From Rutstroemia sp. NJR-2017a BVV2 (taxonomy: Eukaryota > Ascomycota > Leotiomycetes > Helotiales > Rutstroemiaceae), in NCBI GenBank assembly GCA_002946415.1, contig NJPS01000058.1:1-64000 (forward strand): a DNA stretch of 64,000 bases, read 5' to 3'. Numbering within the stretch: the stretch's first letter is position 1; each line of letters begins with the position of its first letter. The notes under the pieces were generated by a model. That model did not search any database. It saw only the letters and a program-made list of their open reading frames with translations, and had not been told where the DNA came from. Positions 35,033-46,533 of this stretch are shown here, piece after piece. The position numbers and the translations under genes are program-made.

Positions 35033-36767
35033 CTTCGATCAAGTTCAAAATATCAAGAAGGAATACATACTCGTTCCTACTTTTTTCGTACAACATCAGC
35101 ACGAAACAAATCAACCCTACGCCCAAACCACAGTTGTCGCAACAGCCCCACCAGCCCTGTGAGGTCTACCAACAAGAAGACAACAAGAAGACCCAGACCC
35201 AGACCCAGACCCAGAACCCTACAGTGGATGTGTATGTGTATGACGGTACACCCACTCCGTTCGTGGATTCGAAGTACCGACGTCCATCCACCGCAGATCT
35301 TTCGTTTCATCTGCGTTTAGTTCGTGCGCCAGTTACTCGAGTACTTATCGTTGATTGTTAAGCTTATGAGCTTGAGCTTGTGAAAACGCTAGAACATCAG
35401 GTTACGTTGAAGTTGCCCAAAGCTTCTTTTAGAACTAACCACTTGCCCGGTTACGTGCTGTACAAATGGCTCTTCAAACAAACATCACCAACCACGACTC
35501 TCGACTTATCCATAATGTCCGGTTCCAATCTCCTATCCGTCTTGGCGGACCCTCCAGCCTTATATATGCCATCTCATCTCTCCCTTCTCTCATGTCCAAG
35601 CCTCCACACCTCACCAGCACCAGCCCCAACCCCACCAATCTAGCCCCACTATCAACGCAAAAGTCGTCGTACCCTAGAACCATGAGGTAAACAAATACTG
35701 TATGTCACCGCCGCGCGTCACGAAAATTCTTCTCATTTACATCACTGTCTTTCATCAATCTAGAACGACTGCAGCTATCATTGTCCTAGTCTGCTTTTAT
35801 GTTACTACACCTCATCAATGTCCCACAATCGCTACACGCACCACAAGTGCTTGTACCGACTAGTTTGGATCACAATGACCTCTCCGAGAGAGTTCCAAAC
35901 CTACAGCAATATCTACAACCTTACTTGAGTGCAACTAGAACGATTATAGCACTTTGAAGCAAGTTTATAAGGCTAGGTATAGATTGTATATGAGCGGCGA
36001 GCCGAATACATCAGTCCGTGCACGTATGCTAGGATAGGCATCATTTGGGTCACTGATACTGAGTCCTGACTGCCATCACAATGCATAGGTACCGGTTGTA
36101 AGCAGTAGGTTCGGGATTAACAGATGAAAGTGAACTGTGCCTGCCTCTAGCCGAACCACAGCTCTAATCCGCACATATCTCAAGGACAAGAAAGGGGGAG
36201 AATGCGTTAAACAAGCCCTTTCCAACCAGGAATAGCTAACTCAGGTAACCTTAAGAAATCCAGACCAGTTGTATTTGCGACAGATGAATATCCCTCCCAG
36301 TCATTGATATACAACAAGCTGCAAATCTATTGACCACAATAGGTCATCGATAGGCCACTTTTGACCTACTTGACTGCCTGCCTACAACACGACCGCCTGC
36401 CTCTCAAGACAAGCAATCCAACAACCCATTCCCGCAGCGCTTTCTAGGTAAAAAACGACCCTAGCCGGTTATCGAGCGTGAATCGCCAGTACACTACTTC
36501 ATACTATCAACATGTAGCGCCTATATCCCAGCAACCATTACACCCCACGAGGAAAACCCCATCCCTTACTCTCTTGCCCTCTAAACAAAGGTTAAATGGT
36601 AGTGCCAGTGAGTCTTTCCGCCAAAAGTTTAACCTTTTTCCAAGGGGAAAAGGGAGTATCTAGGTCTCATGCTCGCAAATTAGCGGGCAGCTTTACACGT
36701 CATTATGAAATTGGTGTCACACCAGACATCGAGGAGCTTGTATAAATATTGTAAATCAACACTTTCT
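35033..36767. other. apparently non-coding right end of unit B
   Basis: Same as 16782-18516, including the CCAGAC microsatellite near 35187-35214 and the inverted repeat at 36587-36596 / 36628-36637. Here the region continues directly into single-copy sequence at 36768. Confidence 0.5.
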
Positions 36768-36919
36768 GATATCATATTTTCGGATACAGCATATGAAATA
36801 CTTATCGTGACCGCGGTGGTCTCAAGTACGAGGCACCCGCCAGTTGCCGGGTGCGATCCGGGCCAAACCATCACCAAACCCCCCATTACGGACATCAAAC
36901 AGCGAACCGAAACCCCCAA

Positions 36920-39072
36920 TTAAATCGTCGCAGTAGTAGTACGCGACACACGCCGTCCCATCCAGTATATTAGAAGTACAGTGAAGAGAGTCAAAGGAAG
37001 CGTGATAATGACGTAAATCCAAAAGTCGGGAGCGGCAACGAGGTGGGTTTTTGGTTGTGATGGGGAGGAGGAAGAGATAGTTTGAGTTTGGACGAGGTTG
37101 GAGGAGAAGATCGTCTATTTAAGGGGTAAGGGTGTTAGTTGTGGAGGTGGTAGAGGAGGGGAATATGTAAAGGAAAATAAGGGAGAGATTAGGGACAAAG
37201 CGAGAGATGAACAGGGAATGGACAGGGAATTAGAGGGGGAGAAATATATTGGAGGAAAATGGGTGGGATAAGAAGGACAGACAAGAAAAGGTTAGAAGAA
37301 AGAAAGATAAGAACCCACAGCCAATAAACTCGCAGGTAAATACAAAGTAGCAAGCACAGTTAATGCTTTCAGAAAACGAGAATCTTGTGCTGATTGTTGC
37401 GCAAGACGAGCCATAGCGGCGTTTTCAGATTGGGATTGGCGGGCTATTTCTTGGAGGGTTTGTTCGTTGCGTAGGATGGCGGCTTGGCTCCGAAGGCGGA
37501 GAATAGTTGTTAACTGGAAAGGGGGGATGGGCGTTAGTGTGGATGAATTGATGGGGGAAGGGTTTAGTATCTGAGGGTTTGATAGAATGGGAAAGAAGAC
37601 TAAAGAAGGAGGAAATTGGGGAAAGGGAACTAAAGAAGCAAAGTTATGGAAAAGTGTGGGAATGAAATGAACGGGGGTAAAAGTGACAGGAAGGAAAGAA
37701 GGGTGATGAATGAAGTGGGGAAGAACATCAAGGGAAGGAAAGAAATTGAAGGGAGGAAAGAAATTGAAAGGGGGGAAAACAGAAGTGGCTGTTGAAATGG
37801 CTGGATATGGAAGGTGAAACTGTGAGGATACATACCAATCTGTCGACCACCTCACATTTCTGCAACAGCGAGGAAGCAGTGCTTATATAAACTCTCAAAC
37901 CATGAATATGGGCCTCCAGATCAGCTTCAACTTCAATAGAAGCAGGAATTCTGCGCTGTTTTCTAAGAGTTGAATAGCGTTGTTTGAATTTCAAAGCGAT
38001 TTCGAGGGAAGAGTTTAGAGCAGTTCGGTTCCGATGGAGTTCTGTTCGGAGACGGTGCAGTCTCTGGGTGTCGCTGAAGGTTATTTTGTAGTCAAATTTG
38101 CGGGTTTGATCAATGGTGGAAAAATTGGCTTTTTCGTCCTAGTGAGAAGAAAAGGGGGAGGTTAGCGAGAATATTGTGGTGGTATTTTCCAAAGGATTCG
38201 AGGTGATAGAAACGAAAAGTCAAATGTAAGGGAGGAGACGGTAAAGAGGTGAATGGAGAGAGGGAGGAGGTGATGGACGATGAACAATGAGCAATGGGAT
38301 AAATAGCGAGGTAAGAAGAGATGGAGTGGGCCTGGGTGATAAACTGGAGTTTTAGAGATCTGAAAATCTTGATTTCATTTGGAATCTCAAATTTCCTAGA
38401 ATGTCCCAAAGCTTGTCATGAGATTGGATGGTACTTACAAAAGTTCTCACTAATTCACTCTGAGCGTCGAGGTAATCCCCCCAGAGACGAGAAGCTGTGA
38501 TCATAATCGTCACATGAAGCGCGATATTGCCAATATCTTCTGCATCAGAATCTGTATCACACCGTTGTTCAAGAAGCGCTTCTAGACGTCTATATGCATT
38601 GTCAGATGGGTGAAGGAGTATCCATCGTGATCTCTGATTAACTAAATCATGTTGCTCATAGACACCCATCTGTCGTAATGACCATGGATTCTGAGATCTT
38701 CCATTGATTTCAATATACCGGATATTGTAACAAATTTCTGCAGGGCTGTCAAATACTGATCTAAATCCATTGATAGATACATTGCTCACCATCATGGGTT
38801 CTAGATGTCCTGGGCCGCCATCGCCAGAAATTATAGTTTCTTTCATCGTCGTTCTCGCGGTAACCAAAAGCACGAACGAAGAGCAAATATGCTAAGAATG
38901 GTTTGAGGACGGAGAGGATAGCTTTAAAGGTGTTTGAAGTGACGAGGAAATGACCCCAACTATATTCTTGTCGGACTATGCTGAAATGTTCAGAAAGTCA
39001 GCAAAGACTGCTACTTTTATAAATATATCATAGATCGTACAAGAATATATGACTCTTGGGATAATCTGATGT
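36920..39072 (-). CDS. fungal CorA-like two-TM membrane protein (5' end unresolved)
   Basis: Six exons join in frame: 39041-39072, 38790-38980, 38439-38737, 37836-38138, 37319-37513 and 36920-37114, all with GT-AG introns. The chain reads DYPKSHIFFIVRQEYSWGHF across the first junction, then HDEICYNIRYIEINGRSQNP across the next, WSLRQMGVYEQHD, a long helical region, and two TM helices at the C-terminus (LTVLATLYLPASLLA, then FWIYVIITLPLTLFTVLLIY) with a short basic tail. This is the layout of the large Pezizomycotina family usually annotated as CorA-like Mg2+ transporter-type or hypothetical proteins. The canonical CorA GMN loop is not visible, so ion transport is unproven. N-terminal exon(s) should lie further left on the minus strand, perhaps the 62-codon frame 39219-39407 (contains FEKDTQNLFPDN), but I could not join it. 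Confidence 0.75.
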
Positions 39073-39874
39073 CTAGAGAAAAGCTTAGCAGATGCGCCCG
39101 TCCAACTTATCGGACTGTTTTCGTAAGAACGAAGATTTTATACATATGTGTCTGGAATCACAACATTGCATTCGTTAACAGTCGTTTTGTTGAAAGCTAT
39201 AATACGGTTTTCATTACTTCAGTTGAACTTGTACATTGGGGGAACATTCATCGTTTGTCTCATACTTGGTATATCGTTAGGCCTGCTCAGCAACAACCAC
39301 TCCAGCCGACTTGTGATATTATCCGGAAACAGATTCTGGGTATCCTTTTCGAATTGATTCTGGATGAAGGTCTCATCGTCGCCAGGCCATCGTGTCTTCG
39401 AGCTCATGCTGTTTATTCCGTCAGGCCGGAGAATTGTGCAGGGGTTGACGTTTGCCTATTGGCTGAGATAAAACAAAATAACAATGATCGAAGTTATATG
39501 ATTGGCCAATGTACACCATCCAGTACAGATTTAGATCTTTCCCAAACTAGAGCTTTAATGTAAAGACGACATATGAAAAATAGGATTTCATTTGAGATAT
39601 ATATAAGAAGAAAAACAAAGGCTGGACGCCCGGAAGAACACTCAAGGCAGCTAGATAGGCACCTTCGTCACATTGGCTGAATTGTCGGATGATAAAATAC
39701 TCAGCCTCATACCCATTTAAGGACGAGCTTCATCTTTGGCCTAGTGCCATGATCGATCAGGCTGAAGGATTTCAAGTCCAACTGAAACCGCAACCCCGCA
39801 ATTGTTGAAGCCTCTCAGTCAAAATCAACAGCAACATCGCCATTTATTTCGTCGTATCGGCGTTCAGCATCGTT

Positions 39875-40192
39875 ATGTCCTGTGCACAAAAATTTCCGCA
39901 GCATCTAGATGGACGATATATTGATCATTCACTACTCGTTCAACTCCTTCAAAAGAAATTTGGCACGGATTTTGATATAGACGTATGCGAAATCCCATTG
40001 TCTGATAGCCTCGTACTTTCTGTTGCGATATCCTTGAGCTAATGAGTCTTCGATCTCAGGAAGAAGGTGGTTCCTACGTGCTCTGGGTTCCAGTTCTTCT
40101 CACCGCGGTGAGTTCCTCATGCTGTCTTGTCGCCGTCTATTCTAATTGCACTGTAGTCCGAGCGGAGGTCCATTAGAATAACGAAAAGATAA
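39875..40192 (+). CDS. possible 63-aa protein (three exons) just upstream of the kinase gene
   Basis: Exons 39875-39982, 40060-40107 and 40157-40192 join in phase 0 with GTATGC...CAG and GTGAGT...TAG introns (77 and 49 nt). The product begins MSCAQKFPQHLDGRYIDHSL, continues LLQKKFGTDFDID then EEGGSYVLWVPVLLTA, and ends RRSIRITKR. The pattern of a helix, a short strand with Asp/Ile, and YVLWVPVLLT resembles a small domain found alone or as an N-terminal module in fungal STAND/kinase proteins, but that is impression only. An alternative is that these are 5' exons of the kinase gene: donor AG|GTCCAT at 40168 to the acceptor TTGCAG at 40245 would keep frame into the kinase start. Confidence 0.4.
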
Positions 40193-40252
40193 TCGACACA
40201 GGGTGGGAAACAATCGGATCAATTTGCCTAGATTTGGACTTGCAGTATCAGC

Positions 40253-42765
40253 ATGGAAACTGTGAAGAGGCGCATCAAAAACTTGAGAATATCAAACGCA
40301 GCTCAGCGAGATTACATCCCGGAAGATGACTTGGCTAAAGTGCTGGATGAGGCATGCATCAAGGCCTTGATTAAACAAGAGATAACGTTTGGCATCGACA
40401 AAGTATATCATAAGAGTGTAATAAAAACACTCCATGATGGCGGCAGGAAGTTTTTGGCAATTCTTATTCTTATAGACGAACCAATGAGCCTGAGGAGAGT
40501 TTTGCAATCCGGCTTGAGCGAAAACGGGCCAGATAATTGTCTCCCTCTGGATGAAGCTATGGCTCAAAAGATATTTTCAGATAAAGATAGTGTGAAGGAA
40601 TTTCTCAAGATACAATGGGAATTCACCACGCCTTTGTTCAGGCAAAACTCTTTTCCAAAAGTATATGACAATAGCACCATTTTCCCTTATTCCTCTGACC
40701 AAAGGCTCGAACGACCAAGGGGTAACAGCACTGTCTACGAGACTGAAGTCGACACTCGGTATCTGAGATTAAACAAAAAGATACCCGTTGGGCTCAAGGT
40801 GAGTAAGTCGTCATTCTTCATACGTACAGTAACTAAAATACATGATAGTCTCTTACAGTCATTCGAAAAGAGGTGCCAGAGGGTGATCGAGCCGAGTTTG
40901 AAGCCCGTGTACATCGCTATCTCAACTCTACAGAAAACGACTGTATCCTAGAGATGTATTATTCATACACATTCAAAGGCTACACCAGTATGCTCTTCGA
41001 GAAGTGTGATTCGAACCTCGAAGAATTCCTTATGAGTGACGACGAAAAATTTGAAGAAAATCAAAGTTATTACAACGCCATGCATGGGTTGTCTGGTGCA
41101 ATCAAAGAACTACACAATTTCGATTCAACCGAGCTCGATATTGGAAAAGTTGGATGTCATTATGACCTGAAACCAAGCAATATTCTTGTCAAGATCGACG
41201 ATGAGAAGTTTATACTTGCTGATTTCGGGGAAGCAGCATTTAAGGAGGCATTTGAAGATTCGCGACAAATCGCAGGTAACGCAAGGGGTGATTATATAGC
41301 ACCTGAATGGGAAGATATGGATGATGGTTACACGAAACTTACTCCTAGTCGTCCAAGTGATGTCTGGTCTTTCGGGTGTATCCTTCTCGAGATTGTGGTT
41401 CGCATGCATGAAGGCCTGGACGGACTAAAAGCGTTCAGAAAGTCGCGAAAGACACGCCAACCACACACACATCACAGATTTCATGCTCACGGCCAGATTA
41501 ATCCTGCCGTTCGTGAAAAGCTGAACGAGGTTTCTTCCAAGCACACTACTGAGCCAATGCCAGCTTTGATTTCTTTGATTCGTGCCATGTTGACTATCAA
41601 TCCTCAACATCGCAAGGACATACAGTGGATAACTTCGAACCTAGAAAGAATTACTAATCCCCCTGGAGATGAATCTTCAATTAGCCAGGCTTGTACGAGG
41701 AGCGTCACTGCCAACTTCCAGGAGCGGTATTTGGCCTCGGTATCTTCATTGCACTCTCCATTAGAACCTGTGGGTACGCAAAGTAATGAAGTAACTTCTG
41801 CCTCCAGTCCCTCAGCAGAGATCCAAGCTTCAACGGAACCACAAGTAATGACAAGGGCGACGTTGGATGTTGTGGAAAATTCCCAGAAGTTTGAAACGTT
41901 AACAGCACAGTCGGATAAAAAGCAATTCTACTTCGATATTTCCGACTCCGGTGTAGATGAAAAGACTGGTCTAATGTCAACAGCACGGCCCGACATAAAA
42001 CACTCCTACTTGAATATGCCAGTGTCCAGCGATGATGCAGATGAAAGGGATGATCTAGAGCGAGCACTCACTCAAAATCTCGAATTATTCGAGCAAGGAC
42101 GAGTTAAGTCTCTGTGGCGTTCGCAAAAACTCAGACGTTGGATTGAGCAGACCACACCTGGGATTTTACAAATTTCCACCGTGCTAGATAATAATATGCC
42201 AAAAGTTGTGAGACGTGTCTCAGCCGAACTCATCTGCAATCTGCGAACAAGGCTGGGGCCATCCTCGGGGCTATTCCCTTTATATCACTTCTGCAGAGTT
42301 CAACCTAATGAGCGGGCTGAGCCGGGTTTGTGTCTTGTTTACGATGTATTAAAGCAGTTACGGGCTGTATCTGGTACTTCTTCACTCAATATCTCCAGCG
42401 ATCATTCAGATTCACAGCTGGAAAGTTGTCTAGATGAGATCAAAGATCTTCTACGATCCACGGCCCCGGATTGTCTGACTTTTGTTTGCATAATTGACAA
42501 TGCACAAGTGTATATCAGCCAAAATCAAGATCAGGATATGATTGAGATCCTCGCTTGTTTTCGAGCTCTGGTCAATAACGGTGGACAGTCAGGGGCATTC
42601 TTCAAGTTACTTTTCACAGTGGTTGGCAAGGGCTCTGGGAGGGCTCTATCAGATTGGTGCAACATTCCCAAGTCTGACATCCTTGAATTTGATGCAGGGT
42701 CAGATGATGACCTTCAGGGCGTGAACAGGCATTTCTTCTCGAAGTATGAGCCAGTATGGGGCTAG
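40253..42765 (+). CDS. protein kinase fused to a degenerate STAND/NTPase-like module
   Basis: Exons 40253-40802 and 40859-42765 (donor GTAAGT, acceptor TTACAG) give 818 aa. Residues 1-180 form a helical N-terminal region typical of fungal accessory kinases. The kinase core follows: GLKVIIRK across the junction (candidate beta-3 Lys), CHYDLKPSNILV (H284, D286), ADFGEA (about 305-307) and YIAPEWE (about 331-333). All key catalytic residues are present, though a glycine-rich loop is not obvious. After a Ser/Thr-rich linker, residues about 585-818 resemble the NTPase-like C-terminal module of many fungal multidomain proteins: a Walker-B-like TFVCIIDNAQVY and a following LFTVVGKGSG strand. The usual Walker A GxxxxGK(S/T) is missing at the expected place (GILQISTVLDNNMPK). 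Ser/Thr kinase activity is likely; substrate unknown. The 3' end converges on the AAA ATPase gene. Confidence 0.8.
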
Positions 42766-43157
42766 AGCTTGTTGAACTTCACTAATCTCATTACATCATT
42801 GTCATGTTGAATTGGATTTCTTGTATGCTACTTTTCTGCGCCTTGATATTGTTCTTACGAAGTTACGTCTTTCTTCTTAGACCCAATCGCCCAATTTAGA
42901 TAGAAACAACCAACATGAACCAACACCTACTGTATCACGCTTCGAATTGATAAGCTAGGGGCGATATGGATACCTACTCTAACAGATCCACTGAGCAATG
43001 TACAAAATTTTGCGAAGTGCCTATCAAAAATCTCCCCCCGCAGTTCATCATCATTATCACTTTGAATCAGAATCTCTTCGGGCGGCGTATACCCCGTTTC
43101 CTGGGCCTCCCAGACACTAAGTTGCGCTCCCGCAATCGAATGAAGCTGCCGCTTCGC

Positions 43158-46100
43158 TCACGTATCACTCAAATCTTCCTCGTTCTGGTCAAAATCGCCA
43201 TTATCGCGCGTAAACCGATCATAAAACTCCGAATAGATCCTGTCTACATCTTCAAAATGTCCCGCTGTGACTTTTATTCCGTAGTTCTTTCCTGCTTCAT
43301 CTTCTGCAAGTGCCAGAGCTGTTTGGAAAGCATTCCTGATTTGCCTCCCAGTCCACCAAGGCTTTTTCGCTTCCTTGGCTTTTGCAAACTTCTCCTGCCA
43401 CCATTTTTTTATTGCTTTCTTGTCGATATCGATTTTAGACTCGTCGCTGTCGTTGTCTGTCGCTTTGCTACTGTTGTATTTCACTATTGTCTCGAAATTT
43501 TGTTTGAACAGGTTCTTCGTACCTTCCTCGTTCAAAGGAGAGTATTTTACTGCAAGATGAACCCTGGTGAGGATTGCTGGATCGAATACTCCAACCCGGT
43601 TCGAAGTAAGGATCAGAATGCCTGAATAGTACTCAAGCTTCCTAAGAAATATACTGACAATACGATTTCTCTCAATGTTTGCTCTGTCGCGCGCCCCGAG
43701 AAAAACATCTGCTTCATCAAGCAAAAGAACGCAGCCCCATCTGTGACCACGTTGAAAAGACTTTGTAAGATTATTCTCAATGCTTCTTGCATCAACTCCG
43801 AGCTCTCCACAGTTCATAGGATATAATGGCCTTCCTGTGTAAGCTGCAAGAGCTTCCGCTGTGAAGGTCTTACCAAGTCCTGGGCGGCCATATAGCATTA
43901 TGATGACACCTTGGCCTTTGCCTTTAATAACGTCGAAATTCAAGTTTTTTCGACTATGGCTTCGTATATGTGCAACAAGTGCTTTCTTCTTGACAATTGG
44001 GAGTTGCAATGCATCGAACATCTCCTGGTTTCCGGAAAACGGGGTTAGTAACGTCGTGTCTAATTGAGCCCAACAACTTTCATTAAGGACAAACCCTCTC
44101 ACGACGTTCGTAAAAATTCCGAATTCCTCTACAAATCCTTCCAACAGTACATCGCTATTAGGGAACATCGAAGCACTAGGTCCGAGCTTGTTGATGCATT
44201 GATCTGACAGGTCGTAATCGAATAGGATATCGTCGTGGATGATATCGTTGCTGTCACACCCAGGAATACGGCATTCTTCTTTGAGTTTTGGGAGATCCGT
44301 TCCCTCAATTACCTCTCGATCATCGCCCTTGAATATCCGAACACTCTGATCAACGACAGTTTCTAGAACTGCGACGAGTTTACGGACCTCTGCTGGCAGT
44401 TTCGAACGGGTGTTTTCAACCTCCTCTTGTGCAAGCTTGATATCTACAATCACTTGAGAATCATACTATTGACGAAAGAACTGCGTTAGTTGAGTGCTTC
44501 AGCTCCATAATCCAGTAGACTTGACGAACCTGTTCCTTGTGCTCGCCTAGACTCTGGCCTTTATAATGTCTGACAGCCACACCATCATCCTGTCGCAACT
44601 TGCAGAACTCTTTTCCACGTGCTACACATGCTTGCTTCCATGAATCCACATTCGGATATTTCTCCTTTGAAAACTCCAACCCCGGCCTGCAGAAACGAAT
44701 GGGAAATAACTTAAGCTCGTGAATGTTTCGTAACCCATCCCAGTGCGGAATTGTAAGTGCCTCGCCCTTGGGTCCAAATTTGTCGCCATCGAAATCCAAC
44801 GAATAACTGCGAATAAAGAATGAATTCTCTGTGCCCTTCGAATTTTCTGGATTCCTCTGAAGGGTTATCCTTTGCAGGTCTAGCGATTTCCATTCACTGT
44901 TGCTCAAAAGCTCTCGACCACCATCGAATTGAGTGACTCGCAACATTCTTGGTGGATAATAGCCCGGCTGTCCTGTTCCACCAGAGGGACTTCGCTGATA
45001 CACCAATTCTCCTACTGTGAAAAGAAGCCATAAATGCTCAAAACGAAGTGTCTCAGCCGTGCCATCGAGAAAACGATGGCGCACCTCCAGAATGGATCCC
45101 AAATCTTGGTCGAAAAGATCTATGATCACTTGCAAGTATTTTACCGCTTTCTCCGAGCTGAAGTCATTGATTTGCTGACCGCTGAGTCTATGAAGAGAGG
45201 GACTTTCCAGGAGTCCTGTCGGCGTACTGGTTTCTCCATTCGCTGTGCTCATTGATGAAAACGTGACGTTGTTGGTTGTCGATGAGCCAGTTCCTGATTG
45301 CAGTCGCTCCTTGAGACTGTTGATATAATCCCTTATTTTCTGTTCGTGAATTACAAAAAATTTGAACGGGTGCAAAAACACCAGAGATGAATTGTCTTCA
45401 TGGCGATGAGTAGCTTTCACGCCGCCATGCTTGAGCTTGGTGTTAGTGATATGTTCAAGCAGGTCTAGCATAAAACCAGACCTGATTCTGATCCTGTCGG
45501 GTTCTTTCCGAGGTGAATTTTCGGACATGCTTGAGGCCAAATTTGACGTTGCGAAGATCCGACTGTTCACTCTGCGCTGGCGTCTGTGTTCGCCTCTGTA
45601 CAATACTTCAATGAGATGCAATGGTCCATCGGAGCCCATGGCAAGACGATGACCCTCTCTCGAAGGATGCGGTTTGTCTTTATGATAACTTGGAAGGAAT
45701 GCTTCTTCATAGCACTGTAAGATAGATAATTGCAACACTGGTGGTTCTGGCTCTACCTTGGCGATCTCAGGAGTACTTGGCCCATTTTGGTCTCTGTTCT
45801 AGGATTATTAAAAGGTCAGTGGCTGCGGTTTTGCTTTCATTTTTGACAGTTGCTCCTTACCAATACAGATTTATGTCCTTGAATTAACGTTAAAATATCG
45901 CGCTTTATCTTCGCGGCCTCGCTTTCTGGTGTGCTTTCTTCAACCTTCCTAGGGTTTCCAGGTCCGTCCACATCCTGTATCGAGGATTGTAGCCCACCAT
46001 CTGTGATTCGTTCCCGCAGTTTATTGACTATCTTCCATAGTTCATCAAGTTCACTGCGAACGGAGCTCATGTCATTTGGATTTGCGACATCTGGACTAGC

Positions 46101-46205
46101 CAAAAGTGGCAGAGATTCTGCGATAGGTGGACAAGAGACCGCTCGCTGCTCATCTCTAGAATTATTCCTCGTGTCGGAACACGATTCAAGCGGCAGGCTA
46201 TCCAT
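43158..46205 (-). CDS. large fungal AAA+ ATPase with DUF7025-type N-terminal region
   Basis: Three exons: 45861-46205, 44530-45798 and 43158-44465. Introns are GTAAGG...CTAG (62 nt) and GTTCGT...ATAG (64 nt, with a CAACTAAC branch site), both phase 0; 973 aa. The N-terminus contains a short coiled-coil-like stretch (LDELWKIVNKLRERI). The middle matches the DUF7025 pattern, with SYSLDFDGDKFGPKGEAL then IPHWDGLRNIHELKLFPIRF. A single AAA+ module follows: Walker A GRPGLGKT (about 731-738), Walker B VLLLDEAD (DEAD about 788-791), sensor 1 ILTSNR and an arginine region DPAILTRVHLAVKY. The C-terminus is acidic. Members are widespread in Pezizomycotina, often in accessory regions, with no assigned role. 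The gene converges with the kinase gene (392 bp between stops). Confidence 0.85.
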
Positions 46206-46533
46206 GATGAAGTAATGGATGAAGATATAAACCCGATTGTTTGCGAGAGCATTTAAAGTTGTTCAGCTGTGTATCTTAGATACAGAGATGCCGATTAAAA
46301 CGCCCATGAGGCTAGCCGCCAATGCATTGGGGGTGGCATTGCTGGGTATATTGCAGGGTATCATCCAGATCATGACTTTCAGGCCAAACAAAAGCTTCTG
46401 ATTTCCCGTTTTAGGACATGATTATAATTGGCCACCAGAGCAGATAAGTACCTTCCGTCCGCGGAAATCAATGCTGCAGGCCTGCGGCTGCTCAAACCAA
46501 CCACGGCGACAACGACACCAAAAACTTACCTGA
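46206..46533. other. upstream region of the AAA gene
   Basis: About 330 bp of mixed composition with no gene recognised. It would hold the AAA gene promoter and borders the transposase relic. Confidence 0.4.

Larger units (their letters stand above)
18528..36767. repeat. 18.24-kb tandem duplication, unit B
   Basis: Second copy of the block at 277-18516 (offset 18,251 bp), in the same orientation. It runs from the C-run at 18528 to ACTTTCT at 36761-36767, after which single-copy sequence (GATATCATATTTTCGG) begins. Because its right edge joins unique flanking genes and its left edge joins only the filler, unit B is the copy anchored to the chromosome on this side. No RIP-like C-to-T divergence from unit A is seen. 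Confidence 0.95.
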
